A DNA stretch of 52,756 nucleotides from Candidatus Aerophobota bacterium (GTDB lineage Bacteria; Aerophobota; Aerophobia; Aerophobales; Aerophobaceae), in the NCBI GenBank assembly GCA_030672545.1, contig DAOVGF010000021.1, positions 1-52,756 on the forward strand, in the 5' to 3' direction. Shown in pieces: positions 9,501-16,883 of this stretch. The notes beneath the pieces were generated by a model, which worked only from the letters and a program-made list of their open reading frames with translations, searched no databases and was not told the origin of the DNA. The stretch's first letter is position 1. The number at the start of each line of letters is the position of its first letter. The position numbers and the translations under genes are program-made.

Positions 9501-9705
9501 CTTTCGGATTGGGCAAACCAGAAATGTGCAAGTATACAAATTCATCTGCGCCGGTACCCTGGAGGAGCGGATTGATGAGATAATCGAGTCCAAAGAATCT
9601 ATAGCCAGGGAAATAATCGGGACCGGGGAAAGCTGGCTAACCGAGTTATCCAATAGCGAACTCAAGCAAGTTCTTCTCCTGGGCCGGGAAGCAGTGGGGG
9701 ATTGA
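6565..9705 (+). CDS. SNF2/RapA-family DEAD/DEAH-type helicase
   Basis: 1046 residues. The first half (to about 530) is the helicase-associated region found in bacterial SNF2 proteins, and the start MIILHASW ... LHLWAE is the usual N-terminus of this group, which supports the ATG despite a poor ribosome site. The ATPase core follows: LRPYQRRGYSWLAFL (motif Q/0), DDMGLGKTAQ (Walker A), LDEAQNIKN (motif II), LTGTPVEN (motif III), HGKVSRKRRD and SLKAGGTGINLTRA (motif V), and QATDRAFRIGQ (motif VI). It is probably a double-stranded-DNA translocase that remodels protein-DNA complexes. It is followed one base later by a SWIM-domain gene, its usual partner. The DNA here is visibly GC-richer than the flanking genes, suggesting transfer. 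Confidence 0.9.
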   Translation: MIILHASWFEQNLHLWAEMTPEVPYIPHRRRGRKPKIPRPKPFPYDAGPKGLQNSLSSFGSGIIRVKRRVATVCAWLPSGDGIPLASSPMIAEPPASVAQVELLPWLVTVLSLKWEEIGEVLCRCLSGDLLARGVLAGTDFQWWSENLRLAGALVVRQAYLPGVEEGEKGLEARWQPVFEGANQDRLTVLARHMPPSARCLTSTDTTTPPNIPPEFFARVFISRTMDWMIRRSTRIRDVSPAARKLKNNLKFDSVHDAWLHALQSDPALIPWDDRSHLIDLANQIDQWRRPIQITAQAKCRLCFRLEEPKSSKCPESISVRVPGGDWYLRYLLQPHADRSLQVPVAEVWKTRSRSARMLKKLAGEVQEYLLTALGQASGLCPDIAVSLESKHPGGCILGTENAYEFLRRHAPALEAVGFGLMLPAWWTQKGTKQRLSLRAKVKSPQMQSNSGLTLSTITEVNWELALGDTSISLKEINQLAKMKVPLVQLRGTWVEVDACQIQEVAKFWKEQSRSEMSAGEVVRMALGAKDERYGLPVGHVETEGWVGKLLDRLQSNELFEELAVPDQLQGTLRPYQRRGYSWLAFLRQWGLGACLADDMGLGKTAQALALIARERGVGETRPVLVICPTSVINNWVKESQKFTPELSVLVHHGVGRRKRETFIKQVADHALVVSSYGLLHRDLQFLQAVPWAGIILDEAQNIKNPETKQSRAARALSADYRIVLTGTPVENHVGDLWAVMEFLNPRLLGTQNSFKQRFFIPIQRDRDQETAEQLRRLTGPFILRRLKTDKSIITDLPEKMEIKTYCTLTREQATLYAAVLRETTKALEETDGIRRKGVILATLSKLKQICNHPAQFLGDNSVIENRSGKVSRLVEMLEEVIDQEGGVLIFSQFAKMGEILKQHLQEVFGREVLFLHGKVSRKRRDQMIERFQQKNGPPVFVLSLKAGGTGINLTRANRVFHFDRWWNPAVENQATDRAFRIGQTRNVQVYKFICAGTLEERIDEIIESKESIAREIIGTGESWLTELSNSELKQVLLLGREAVGD

Positions 9706-9706
9706 G

Positions 9707-10618
9707 ATGACCCGTCGACAATCCTACTGGAACTACCAATGGTACGAACCCACCCACCCTCGCCAGGTCAAGGGTGGAATTAAGGCCCGGTCTAAGCGGG
9801 GTGCTTTCGCCAGTAAATGGTGGGGTCGGCGCTGGATCCAGGTACTGGAAAGCTTCAATATTGGGGCTCGCCTCTCCAGAGGTCGTTCCTATGCCCGCCG
9901 AGGCCAGGTGGCGGATTTGAGTATCGAGAAGGGGGAGGTCCGGGCCCGGGTTCAGGGCTCTCGTTCCCAGCCCTACCGAGTAGTCATCAAACTTAAGACC
10001 CTGGCCAAGAAAGACTGGATTAGAGTGACAGCGAGTCTTACGGAGCGGCCAATCCTGGGGGCGCGGCTTTTGGCGGGCGAGATGCCGGAAGACATCGAAA
10101 CAGTATTCCAGAAGACTGGCCTTTCCCTCTTTCCCGGGAAGAGAGGTGATCTTGAAACAGATTGCTCCTGTCCGGACTGGTCCAACCCGTGCAAACACAT
10201 AGCCGCCGTGTATTATCTGCTGGCCGAGGCCTTTGACCAGGATCCCTTTTTGTTGTTGAAACTTCGTGGGATTACCCGAGAGCAGTTTATCTCCCTTCTA
10301 AGTGGAGTGGGGGGAACGGAGAAACAAAAGATAGATACCTCGGGCAAACCGGAGTGTTCTTCGTTTCCTCCCCAACCACTGCCGACTAATGGGGAGGCGT
10401 TCTGGAGGGGAGGTGAATCAGTAGTGTTTGACGCCGGACCGGTGGAGAAGTCTACTCTCACTGCCGTTCTTCCGAGAAGACTGGGGGCTTTCCCGTTCTG
10501 GCGCGGCCGGGAGGATTTTCTGGAGGTCATAGCGGCCATCTATCAAAAGGCTACTCTCGTCGGTGAAGCTGTCTGGGAAGGAGAATGCGGCCCGGCGAAG
10601 CCTGAGAGCAAGAGCTAA
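9707..10618 (+). CDS. SWIM zinc-finger protein, partner of the SNF2 helicase
   Basis: 303 residues. A SWIM zinc finger CSCPDWSNPCKHIAAVYYLL lies at about residues 153-172, with the C-x-C ... C-x-H metal ligands intact. The N-terminal region, with FASKWWGRRWIQVLE and a basic SYARRGQV segment, is typical of SWIM proteins co-encoded with bacterial SNF2 helicases. The ATG follows the helicase stop by a single base, so the two are co-translated and presumably act together on DNA. The last four bases overlap the convergent oxidoreductase gene. Like its partner it is GC-rich: two sampled 60-base lines give 63 and 68 percent. Confidence 0.85.
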   Translation: MTRRQSYWNYQWYEPTHPRQVKGGIKARSKRGAFASKWWGRRWIQVLESFNIGARLSRGRSYARRGQVADLSIEKGEVRARVQGSRSQPYRVVIKLKTLAKKDWIRVTASLTERPILGARLLAGEMPEDIETVFQKTGLSLFPGKRGDLETDCSCPDWSNPCKHIAAVYYLLAEAFDQDPFLLLKLRGITREQFISLLSGVGGTEKQKIDTSGKPECSSFPPQPLPTNGEAFWRGGESVVFDAGPVEKSTLTAVLPRRLGAFPFWRGREDFLEVIAAIYQKATLVGEAVWEGECGPAKPESKS

Positions 10619-11913
10619 TCTGGAAAAAAATAGAGTTTATTCTGTAGTTTCCACAGGTTCATTAGAATACTTTCTTCAAATTCTACCTGACTTAGAGTAA
10701 GGTAATCACCTTTTTTCACCTCACTTTTCAGGACAGCCCCCTCCGCCAGACCCAGAGGTAAGAGGCTTTCCTGTCGGGAAACCGCGGCTCTTTCAATAGA
10801 TCCATAGATGTCAAACTTTCCTATACCATCAATTTTCTGCCCAACCTTCAAATCTCTTTTGGCCACAGTAATTACCTCGGCCACAGGTTTTCCCGAAGAG
10901 ACTATGGTTGGTTCCTGATAGATAACTGCTCGGGCTACCGAAAGAGGGACTTCTATACTGCAAAGATGATAAGGACGATAAAGAAGATAGTTGGGACCTT
11001 TTCCCATAGACATATATTTTAGGTCTCCTATTAGACGCTTATTATGGGTAGTTATCACCACAAAAACTCCCGGGGCTATTCGGCCAATGCCGTAGTCAAC
11101 TACTCCTGGTTGATTAAGAATCCCTCCTTTCTCCTTCAGGGCAAAAACAGAGGCAAGTTCTGAGGCATCGCACTTGGGACCATGCATTCCTCTCACATCC
11201 GGAATGAGACCGGTGGCGTTGGCCACGGCACACATCTCAATCATAGTTTTGCTGCCGTCCACAAATTCGCAGAGCATTCGGGGATTCACCCCTTGCTTTA
11301 AGGCAGTGCTTCGTAGACTATCCGGTGTTGCTTCCCGATCCAGGGGATTATTTTTCCCCTTTCCAGCCGCTACGATTTCAAATCCCAAAGCCCTGGCAAA
11401 ATCGTAAAGTTCCTTGATGACACCCGGCTCATCTCCTGCTCCTACCGTATAAACCACCCCAGCGCTCTGGGCCAGCTCAGAGAGAATGAGACCTACGGTA
11501 ACGTCGGTCTCCACATTCATCATAATAATATGTTTCTTCTTCCGTATTGCTTCTAGAGCCACTTCGGCTCCTACGCGGGGAGTCCCCGTAGCTTCAACTA
11601 TAACCTCAAGAGAAGTAAGGTGAGGAATAAGAGTAGCTTCTTCGCTTACCACCCGCATCCCCTTATTTAGGGCCTTATTACACTCCTCTGGATCATTTGA
11701 GCAAAAAATATCTTTTCGGGGAATTCCTATTTCCTCAAAAATATTTATGGCTCTTTCCCGGTCAAGGTCGGCCAGGGCTAAAACCTCCATGGCTTTCATC
11801 CGAGAGAGAACGCCGGCTACCCCCGCTCCCATTTGCCCTACTCCCACAATTCCTACCTGGATAGTCCGACCTTCTTTTTCTAACTGAGCTAATTTGTCAG
11901 GTAAATTCAGCAT
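10615..11913 (-). CDS. homoserine-dehydrogenase-like NAD(P) oxidoreductase with C-terminal SAF domain (COG4091 type)
   Basis: 432 residues. An N-terminal Rossmann domain starts with QVGIVGVGQMGAGVAG (about 19-34), followed by the central catalytic-type domain with VGAGDEPGVIKELYDFA. The C-terminal part (about 340-410) is an SAF-like fold ending in LAEGAVLKSEVKKGDYLT, as in antifreeze-like and altronate-dehydratase proteins. Such predicted homoserine dehydrogenases occur in sugar-acid and polyol catabolic clusters; the substrate of this one is not known. AAGGAGA lies 8 bases before the ATG. It is the third intact gene of the leftward unit dehydrogenase - kinase - oxidoreductase, from which a gene relic (11980-12180) separates it. 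Confidence 0.75.
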   Translation of the reverse strand: MLNLPDKLAQLEKEGRTIQVGIVGVGQMGAGVAGVLSRMKAMEVLALADLDRERAINIFEEIGIPRKDIFCSNDPEECNKALNKGMRVVSEEATLIPHLTSLEVIVEATGTPRVGAEVALEAIRKKKHIIMMNVETDVTVGLILSELAQSAGVVYTVGAGDEPGVIKELYDFARALGFEIVAAGKGKNNPLDREATPDSLRSTALKQGVNPRMLCEFVDGSKTMIEMCAVANATGLIPDVRGMHGPKCDASELASVFALKEKGGILNQPGVVDYGIGRIAPGVFVVITTHNKRLIGDLKYMSMGKGPNYLLYRPYHLCSIEVPLSVARAVIYQEPTIVSSGKPVAEVITVAKRDLKVGQKIDGIGKFDIYGSIERAAVSRQESLLPLGLAEGAVLKSEVKKGDYLTLSQVEFEESILMNLWKLQNKLYFFPD

Positions 11914-11979
11914 TTGTAATTCTCCTTGAGAGTGAATTTAATTATGAACAAATTACTATCTATGGCTTGAGAACTACCT

Positions 11980-12180
11980 TCAGAGCCTCACCTCTCTAAC
12001 TATCCTGGCAATAACCTGCTGAATTTTTCTCCAGACAACATCAGCATCTTGCTCCGCCCAATGAGGATGAAGGCTGATGACCGGGTACTCCTCTCTTGCA
12101 AGAGCAAGTAACTCTCCCGGAGAATTGAAAAGGGCGGCTTTACACACTGTGGTTCCCAGATCAAGACTTAGAAAGGATAC
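11980..12180 (-). pseudogene. relic of a second FGGY-family carbohydrate kinase (5' end only)
   Basis: Directly downstream of the intact kinase, and in the same frame after its TGA, about 66 codons read VSFLSLDLGTTVCKAALF, then NSPGELLALAREEYPVISLH, PHWAEQDADVVWRKIQQ and VIARIV before a stop. This is the phosphate-1 motif and first 60 residues of an FGGY kinase (glycerol/xylulose/gluconate kinase family). No ATG, GTG or TTG begins it, and the other 430 or so residues are missing. It resembles but is clearly not a recent copy of the neighbouring intact kinase, so it is the remnant of a divergent paralogue or of a replaced gene. Confidence 0.75.
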
Positions 12181-12195
12181 GGAATTTCCTCCCCA

Positions 12196-13710
12196 TCAAC
12201 TGCCTACGAGGCGATAACGTTCCCGAAAATCATCCTTAAGATGCTCATAAAGCCTTTTATACAGTTGAAAATAATTGCCGTAGAGCTGGTAGGCTTCCTG
12301 GTCCGGCTCGTTTTCACCCTTTACTGATAGCCAGTTCTTTACTTCCTCACCACTATGGATAAGCTTTGCTCCCATAGCGGCTAATACGGCATTCCCCAGA
12401 GGCGCTCCCTCTGATTCAGTGTAAGAAAGATGCATACCGGTAATATCTGCCAAAATTTGTCGCCAGATGGGGCTTCTACCCCCGCCATTAACGAGAGTTG
12501 CTTTTTTTACCTTAACTCCGTGACCAGCTATGATCTCTAACATATGCCGGTAGCGATAGCCAATAGATTCCAGCACCGCCCGGTAAAGATGTCCTCTATG
12601 GTGATTTAGGGTTAGGCCAAAGAAAACCCCTCGGGACAGCCGGTCCCAGTTAATGGTAAGCTCTCCGGCGAGAAATGGAAGAAACAGCAGTCCCTCCGCT
12701 CCCCGGGAGATACGGGAGGCTTCCAAATCCAACTGCGGGTAGGAAATATCAAATTGGTGTCCTGGTCCAGTTAGAACTTGCCGCAACCACTGAAGTGAGC
12801 CACCAGCATAAGAAGTAGCAAAGCTTATATATCGGTTGGGCAAGGCGTGAGAAGAGTTAATGAGACGGGGATCGAAGTTCGGCTCATCCATCGGTATAAG
12901 CAAATTTCCAGCCGTTCCCAGCATTACGCAGGCTTCTCCTTGAAGGTAAACCCCCGCTCCCAGGGTTGAGGAAGCAAAATCCCCACAACCAGTAACCACC
13001 GAGACTCTCTGGTCAAGGCCGGTTTCCTCGGCTGCCTTTTTGCTTATCCGGCCAACTACCTCATGCGAAGGTCTCAGGTCGGCCAGCATCTCCAGAGGAA
13101 TTCCCATTTTCTCGCTCATAGCGGGAGACCAACATTTTCTCCGGTAATCATAGAAGGGTACAGACAGATTACCGCAGGTGAAATCAGTCACCACTTTTCC
13201 GCAAAGTTTTAGGACAATGTAACTGTGGGCTTGGAGTAACTTCCAGGTTCTCCTGAAGGTATCCGGCTCGTGATGCTTTATCCACAGTACCTTGGGACCC
13301 CAATAGTAGTGATCGATCCGGTTGCCGGAAATCCGGAAACAAGCATCCGTCCCGATGTGCTCCTCCATCCAGGCACATTCTTGATCGGTCCGCCGGTCAC
13401 GCCAAATAATAGCTTTACGGAGGGGATTCCCCTGGTGATCTACCGGAAGACAGCAGGGTAGAAGACTACTCACTGATATGGCCGCAATATCCCCACCGGA
13501 CACTTTGGCTTTAGTAAGAGACTGCTGGATTATGTAACAGACTGCCTGCCACCAGTCCTCTCCATCGACCTCATCCCAGGAAGGATAGGGAGAGTGAATG
13601 GTATAGGGAAAAGAGGCCTTACCCAGGCATCTACCCCGAGGATCAAATACTCCGCCTTTCGCCTGAGAAGTCCCAATATCGATTCCCATTACCAGTTCGC
13701 GTCGACCCAT
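12196..13710 (-). CDS. FGGY-family carbohydrate kinase (xylulokinase-like)
   Basis: 504 residues, full length for the family. The N-terminal phosphate-binding motif is VMGIDIGTSQAKGGVFD, a second signature is WRDRRTDQE, and the catalytic-base region is VTGCGDFASSTLGAG with the conserved Asp. VNGGGRSPIWRQILADI and EGAPLGNAVLAA are the ATP-binding C-terminal motifs. It phosphorylates a ketose, polyol or sugar acid; xylulose kinase is the nearest familiar relative, but the substrate should be read from the pathway. AGGAAAAG precedes the ATG. It starts 11 bases after the dehydrogenase gene, so it is in the same operon. Confidence 0.85.
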   Translation of the reverse strand: MGRRELVMGIDIGTSQAKGGVFDPRGRCLGKASFPYTIHSPYPSWDEVDGEDWWQAVCYIIQQSLTKAKVSGGDIAAISVSSLLPCCLPVDHQGNPLRKAIIWRDRRTDQECAWMEEHIGTDACFRISGNRIDHYYWGPKVLWIKHHEPDTFRRTWKLLQAHSYIVLKLCGKVVTDFTCGNLSVPFYDYRRKCWSPAMSEKMGIPLEMLADLRPSHEVVGRISKKAAEETGLDQRVSVVTGCGDFASSTLGAGVYLQGEACVMLGTAGNLLIPMDEPNFDPRLINSSHALPNRYISFATSYAGGSLQWLRQVLTGPGHQFDISYPQLDLEASRISRGAEGLLFLPFLAGELTINWDRLSRGVFFGLTLNHHRGHLYRAVLESIGYRYRHMLEIIAGHGVKVKKATLVNGGGRSPIWRQILADITGMHLSYTESEGAPLGNAVLAAMGAKLIHSGEEVKNWLSVKGENEPDQEAYQLYGNYFQLYKRLYEHLKDDFRERYRLVGS

Positions 13711-13721
13711 TACTTTTCCTG

Positions 13722-14804
13722 CTAACCTGATTTGTCTTTCTCACTTCTGAACCTGCGGTCTTCCCAGACCTCCGGATTGAGGAGAAATCGGGGTTGGCGA
13801 CCAGCCAGAAAATCTTCGATAGCCTCTCGGGCCAGAGGAGAAGCTATCCGATAACAATCATAACTGGCCCCGGCAATATGAGGAGTAAGCAGGACGTTAT
13901 CCAGATCCAGCAGGGGATAATCCGGAGGTAACGGCTCTTCTTCGAACACATCCAGAGCGGCACCGGCAATCTTCTTGTTCACCAATACCTCATTGAGAGC
14001 ATCGTAATCAACCACGGAAGCTCGGGCGGTATTAATGAAGTAAGCAGTGGGTTTCATTAGTGAGAAATAGTGTTTCCCCACCAGGCCACGAGTTTCGGGA
14101 CTGTCCTTGACGTGTACGGTCAGAAAATCCGATTCTCGGAAGAGAGTATCACCATCAACCAGCTTTACCCCATATTCTTTTCCCACTTCTGCTGAGACGT
14201 AAGGATCGTGGGCAATCATCGCTACCTTAAAACCCCGAGCTCGGCGGGCTACTTCCCGACCGATGGCCCCGAATCCGAGAATCCCCAGAGTCCGACCAGC
14301 CAATATGGGACCTTTGAAACGCAAGAAGGTAAAATTTCGAGGATCATTCATAATCCAGATATTATCACCTTTAGCAAAACCCTCTCGTTGGGGATTTTTC
14401 TCGGTCAGCTTTCGAGATTTAACCAGGCAGTGAGTTTCAGCAATATGTCGGACCAGGGCCACTATCACCCCCAGGGTAAAATCGGCTACCTGATCAGAGC
14501 CGCGACCAGGACAACAGGCCACGGGAATGCCTCTTTCGGTGACCGCTTCCAGGTTAATGTTGCGGCCGGCCCCCGCCCGTAGTGAGACTATTAGCTTCAG
14601 ATTGGGAGCGGCATCCAGTACCTTGGGCGTCACTTGATCAAATTCTACCACCAGAACATCAATGTTTTCCATCTCGACGGATAGTTCCTCCGGCTTAAGA
14701 ATCTTGGAACGCACATAAAGACCACGAACTCTTATCTCCTCAAAGTAAGACCTCAATATCTTGAGGTCTTCGGCCTCCAATCTACTGGTCAACAACAGTT
14801 TCAT
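13722..14804 (-). CDS. D-isomer-specific 2-hydroxyacid dehydrogenase (phosphoglycerate-dehydrogenase-like)
   Basis: 360 residues from the ATG at 14804, preferred over an in-frame TTG six bases upstream because the GGGG ribosome site is then about 8 bases away. The NAD-binding motif is LGILGFGAIGREVARRA. The catalytic triad of the family is visible: Arg in INTARASVVD, Glu in DVFEEEPLP, His in TPHIAGAS. It oxidises or reduces a D-2-hydroxyacid, probably a sugar acid of the pathway rather than 3-phosphoglycerate, because it sits with a sugar kinase and faces a RuBisCO-like gene. It is the first gene after a leftward promoter at 15003-15032. Confidence 0.85.
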   Translation of the reverse strand: MKLLLTSRLEAEDLKILRSYFEEIRVRGLYVRSKILKPEELSVEMENIDVLVVEFDQVTPKVLDAAPNLKLIVSLRAGAGRNINLEAVTERGIPVACCPGRGSDQVADFTLGVIVALVRHIAETHCLVKSRKLTEKNPQREGFAKGDNIWIMNDPRNFTFLRFKGPILAGRTLGILGFGAIGREVARRARGFKVAMIAHDPYVSAEVGKEYGVKLVDGDTLFRESDFLTVHVKDSPETRGLVGKHYFSLMKPTAYFINTARASVVDYDALNEVLVNKKIAGAALDVFEEEPLPPDYPLLDLDNVLLTPHIAGASYDCYRIASPLAREAIEDFLAGRQPRFLLNPEVWEDRRFRSEKDKSG

Positions 14805-15002
14805 CTTCAAAACCCCTTTAATTCTTTATCTGTCAAACCCAGCGTCCTAGCAGCCTGTTGAAAAACCCTCTTTTAGTATGAGTGATTCGAGCAGCAACTT
14901 TTGATTTTTCAGATGACACCGGGCCACTCAACCGATGGTCTGAGTATTTTGGAGAATATTACCCCGTACTTGTGGGGAATAACCTCGTTTGATAATGACT
15001 CT

Positions 15003-15032
15003 ATTATACCACAGATAAGGATTTATGTCCAA
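15003..15032 (-). promoter_or_regulatory. leftward sigma-70-type promoter of the dehydrogenase-kinase operon
   Basis: On the minus strand TTGGAC (15027-15032) and TATAAT (15003-15008) are 18 bases apart. The predicted leader to the ATG at 14804 is about 190 nucleotides and contains a TTATTCCCC / GGGGTAATA near-palindrome (about 14964-14984). Confidence 0.65.
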
Positions 15033-15107
15033 TTGAGACCCTCTTGAGAAAGAACAAAGTTAACCTAAGATGTCAGGAGACCATAGGAGGTTTTTCACCA
15101 GTCTTCT

Positions 15108-15188
15108 AGACCGGGTTCGGATATTACCATAGTAACTTTCTCGGCCATGCTGCTCAAAGTGATGGAGGCTGCCGAAATCCTCCACGTA
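15108..15188 (+). pseudogene. fragment of a thiamine-diphosphate-dependent dehydrogenase E1-beta / transketolase C-terminal gene
   Basis: In one frame the DNA reads RPGSDITIVTFSAM, then LLKVMEAAEILHV. This matches the start of the C-terminal domain of pyruvate or branched-chain 2-oxoacid dehydrogenase E1-beta subunits, where Gly-Ser-Asp-x-Thr-Ile-Val and Ala-Ala-x-x-Leu are conserved. Only about 27 codons remain, with no start and no continuation, so it is a relic left in the gap between the divergent operons. The nearby full transketolase gene is on the other strand and is not its source by simple inspection. Confidence 0.6.
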
Positions 15189-15209
15189 AGTCTTTTAGGT
15201 CATAATTTC

Positions 15210-15238
15210 TTGACACAATGGGGAGGGGTATATAAAAT
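15210..15238 (+). promoter_or_regulatory. rightward sigma-70-type promoter of the RuBisCO-like gene
   Basis: TTGACA (15210-15215) and TAAAAT (15233-15238) are separated by 17 bases. The predicted leader of about 250 nucleotides runs through repeat copy B before the coding start at 15499. With the leftward promoter at 15003-15032 this makes a divergent control region, with 177 bases between the two -35 boxes. Confidence 0.65.
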
Positions 15239-15279
15239 AGGCCAAGATTACGGGGAAATATGAAGCGGAGAGGGCAAAA

Positions 15280-15405
15280 GTAGCCGCAAGTTTTAACTTG
15301 CGCAAAGGAGCCATGGTAGCCGCAACCTTTAGGTTGCGCAAATAAACGCAGGCTAAAGCCTGCGGCTACCGGATCATAATAGAAGGGCTAAAGCCTACGG
15401 CTACC
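15280..15405. repeat. dispersed palindromic repeat R1, copy B (composite)
   Basis: Has the same composite order as copy A at 6304-6396 (TAGCCGCAAGTTTTAACTTG, GGAGCCATGGTAGCCGCAAC, then CGCAGGCTAAAGCCTGCG) and adds two further GGCTAAAGCCT-CGGCTACCGGATCATAA units. It lies inside the predicted transcript leader of the RuBisCO-like gene. The rest of the gap 14811-15498 holds the two promoters, the relic at 15108 and no intact gene. Confidence 0.85.
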
Positions 15406-15498
15406 GGATCATAACCAAGGAGTTAAATCCTGCGCCTACCAATTGCCAGGAGACCAAAAAATTTTGATAACACTTACTAATGAGGGAGGATAATCCTA

Positions 15499-16788
15499 AT
15501 GGAAAAATATCGGGGAAGAGAAATTTTGGGAAGAGAACCCCGGGAAACCATTAACCTGGAATCCCGGCATAATCCGGAAGAATCTATTTCTTTGGTTTAC
15601 TATATTAAAACCCGGCAAGATCTGGTGAAAACAGCCAAAGAGATAGCCCGGGATGAGACTACCGGTAGTTGGATAGGTCAGAAGGCGGTAACTTCACTCT
15701 TTCGGAGGTCACAAGCCGACGTTTACAAGATTGAAAAGTATGGTCCTTCCGAAGGAGTTATTTACATCAGATCCCCCTTAAGTAACCTCAACCCGGAAGA
15801 GGGCCTTCTCTACCAGTTGATGATGTTAACTATTGGTGGGCCTGTTCTGGAATTTGTTTATTACGATGAGGTAGCTTTTCTTGACTTTGAACTTCCTTCG
15901 AAAATTCTCAGTTTTTTCCCCGGTCCTCAATTTGGTATTTCCGGAACTCGCAAATTACTGGGGCTTGGTCCTGAGGAACTCATTGTGGGGACGATTGTCA
16001 AACCCTGTGCTGGTCTCTCAGTTGAGGAAGTAGCGGAAAAATGCTATCAGGCAGCTCTGGGTGGGGTTAGATTTATCAAAGATGATGAGAAAATGCTGGG
16101 ACCGGAATATTGCCCTCAGGAGAAAAAAATTCGTTTGGTAACTGAAGCCCTGAAGAGAGCTTATGATAAAACAGGCCAAAATGTTCTTTACGCTCCCCAT
16201 CTAATAGCCAGTCCGGATAAAATGAGAGACTGGGCAAGAAAAGCTATTGATTGGGGAGTTACTGCCCTAATGTTTAATCCTCTAATAGCTGGAATGGGGT
16301 ATCTGGAAATGCTGGCCCGAGACAAAGAAATAAATGTTCCCCTTTATGCCCACAGCGGAGGAAGATCAGGTTGGTCAACCGGACCGCGTCGAGTTGATGA
16401 TGTGGTTCTGGCTAAGCTTTTACGTCTGGCTGGAGCGGATTACTTCCAAATTGGGGTTATGGGACAGGAAGAATGCCACATAGCTTCTCTCATACCCGAG
16501 CTCTTGTTGAGGCTCAAGGAGGTTTTCACCAATGATTGGGAAGGAATAGAAGATACCCTGCCGGTGGCGGCGGGAGGACTAAATGCCCGAAATTTGGTGG
16601 AAAATATCAAAGCCTTCGGAAGTAGTTTTATGGGGTTGGCCGGCTCCAGTATTCTAAAACACCCATTGGGAATAAAAGCAGGAGTAACGGCTATGAATCA
16701 GGCCGCTCAGGCTTTCAAGAAAGGGATTCCTCTGGAAGAATACGCTCAACAATGCCCTGAGCTAAAAACTGCTTTGCAAATGGAGTGA
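15499..16788 (+). CDS. RuBisCO-like protein (form IV, function unassigned)
   Basis: 429 residues with the RuBisCO large-chain two-domain layout. By hand alignment to spinach numbering, Lys175 is kept (Lys168 in VGTIVKPCAGL). The carbamate and metal ligands of Lys201, Asp203 and Glu204 are also kept (GGVRFIKDDEKM, Lys194-Glu197), and so is His294 (His285 in YAHSGGRSG). Lost are Lys177 (Cys170), Asn123, Arg295 (Ser286), His327 (Gln317), the loop-6 Lys334 (QEE region at 323-325) and Ser379 (Ala358 in PVAAGGLN). It therefore should not fix CO2 but can probably still enolise a metal-bound sugar phosphate. Known relatives act in methionine salvage and in apionate-type sugar-acid catabolism. GGGAGGA precedes the ATG by 8 bases. 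Confidence 0.9.
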   Translation: MEKYRGREILGREPRETINLESRHNPEESISLVYYIKTRQDLVKTAKEIARDETTGSWIGQKAVTSLFRRSQADVYKIEKYGPSEGVIYIRSPLSNLNPEEGLLYQLMMLTIGGPVLEFVYYDEVAFLDFELPSKILSFFPGPQFGISGTRKLLGLGPEELIVGTIVKPCAGLSVEEVAEKCYQAALGGVRFIKDDEKMLGPEYCPQEKKIRLVTEALKRAYDKTGQNVLYAPHLIASPDKMRDWARKAIDWGVTALMFNPLIAGMGYLEMLARDKEINVPLYAHSGGRSGWSTGPRRVDDVVLAKLLRLAGADYFQIGVMGQEECHIASLIPELLLRLKEVFTNDWEGIEDTLPVAAGGLNARNLVENIKAFGSSFMGLAGSSILKHPLGIKAGVTAMNQAAQAFKKGIPLEEYAQQCPELKTALQME

Positions 16789-16796
16789 GATAGAGT

Positions 16797-16852
16797 GGTA
16801 GCCGCAGGCTTTAGCCTGCGTTTATTTGCGCAGCTTAAAAGCTGCGGCTACC
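16797..16852. repeat. dispersed palindromic repeat R1, copy C (56 bp)
   Basis: Begins GGTAGCCGCAGGCTTTAGCC and ends GCAGCTTAAAAGCTGCGGCTACC. The outer GGTAGCCGCA and TGCGGCTACC are inverted, and two inner stems (GCAGGCTTTAGCCTGC and GCAGCTTAAAAGCTGC) give a two-lobed fold. It sits between the convergent RuBisCO-like and transketolase genes and could serve as a two-way transcript end. Confidence 0.85.
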
Positions 16853-16883
16853 TTTACGAAATCTAAACTATTACGAAAAATGT

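Noticed and set aside
14849..14875. CAGCCTGTTGAAAAACCCTC-like sequence resembling the end of some insertion sequences.
   Set aside because: Only one end is present; no transposase, opposite terminus or target duplication was found nearby.
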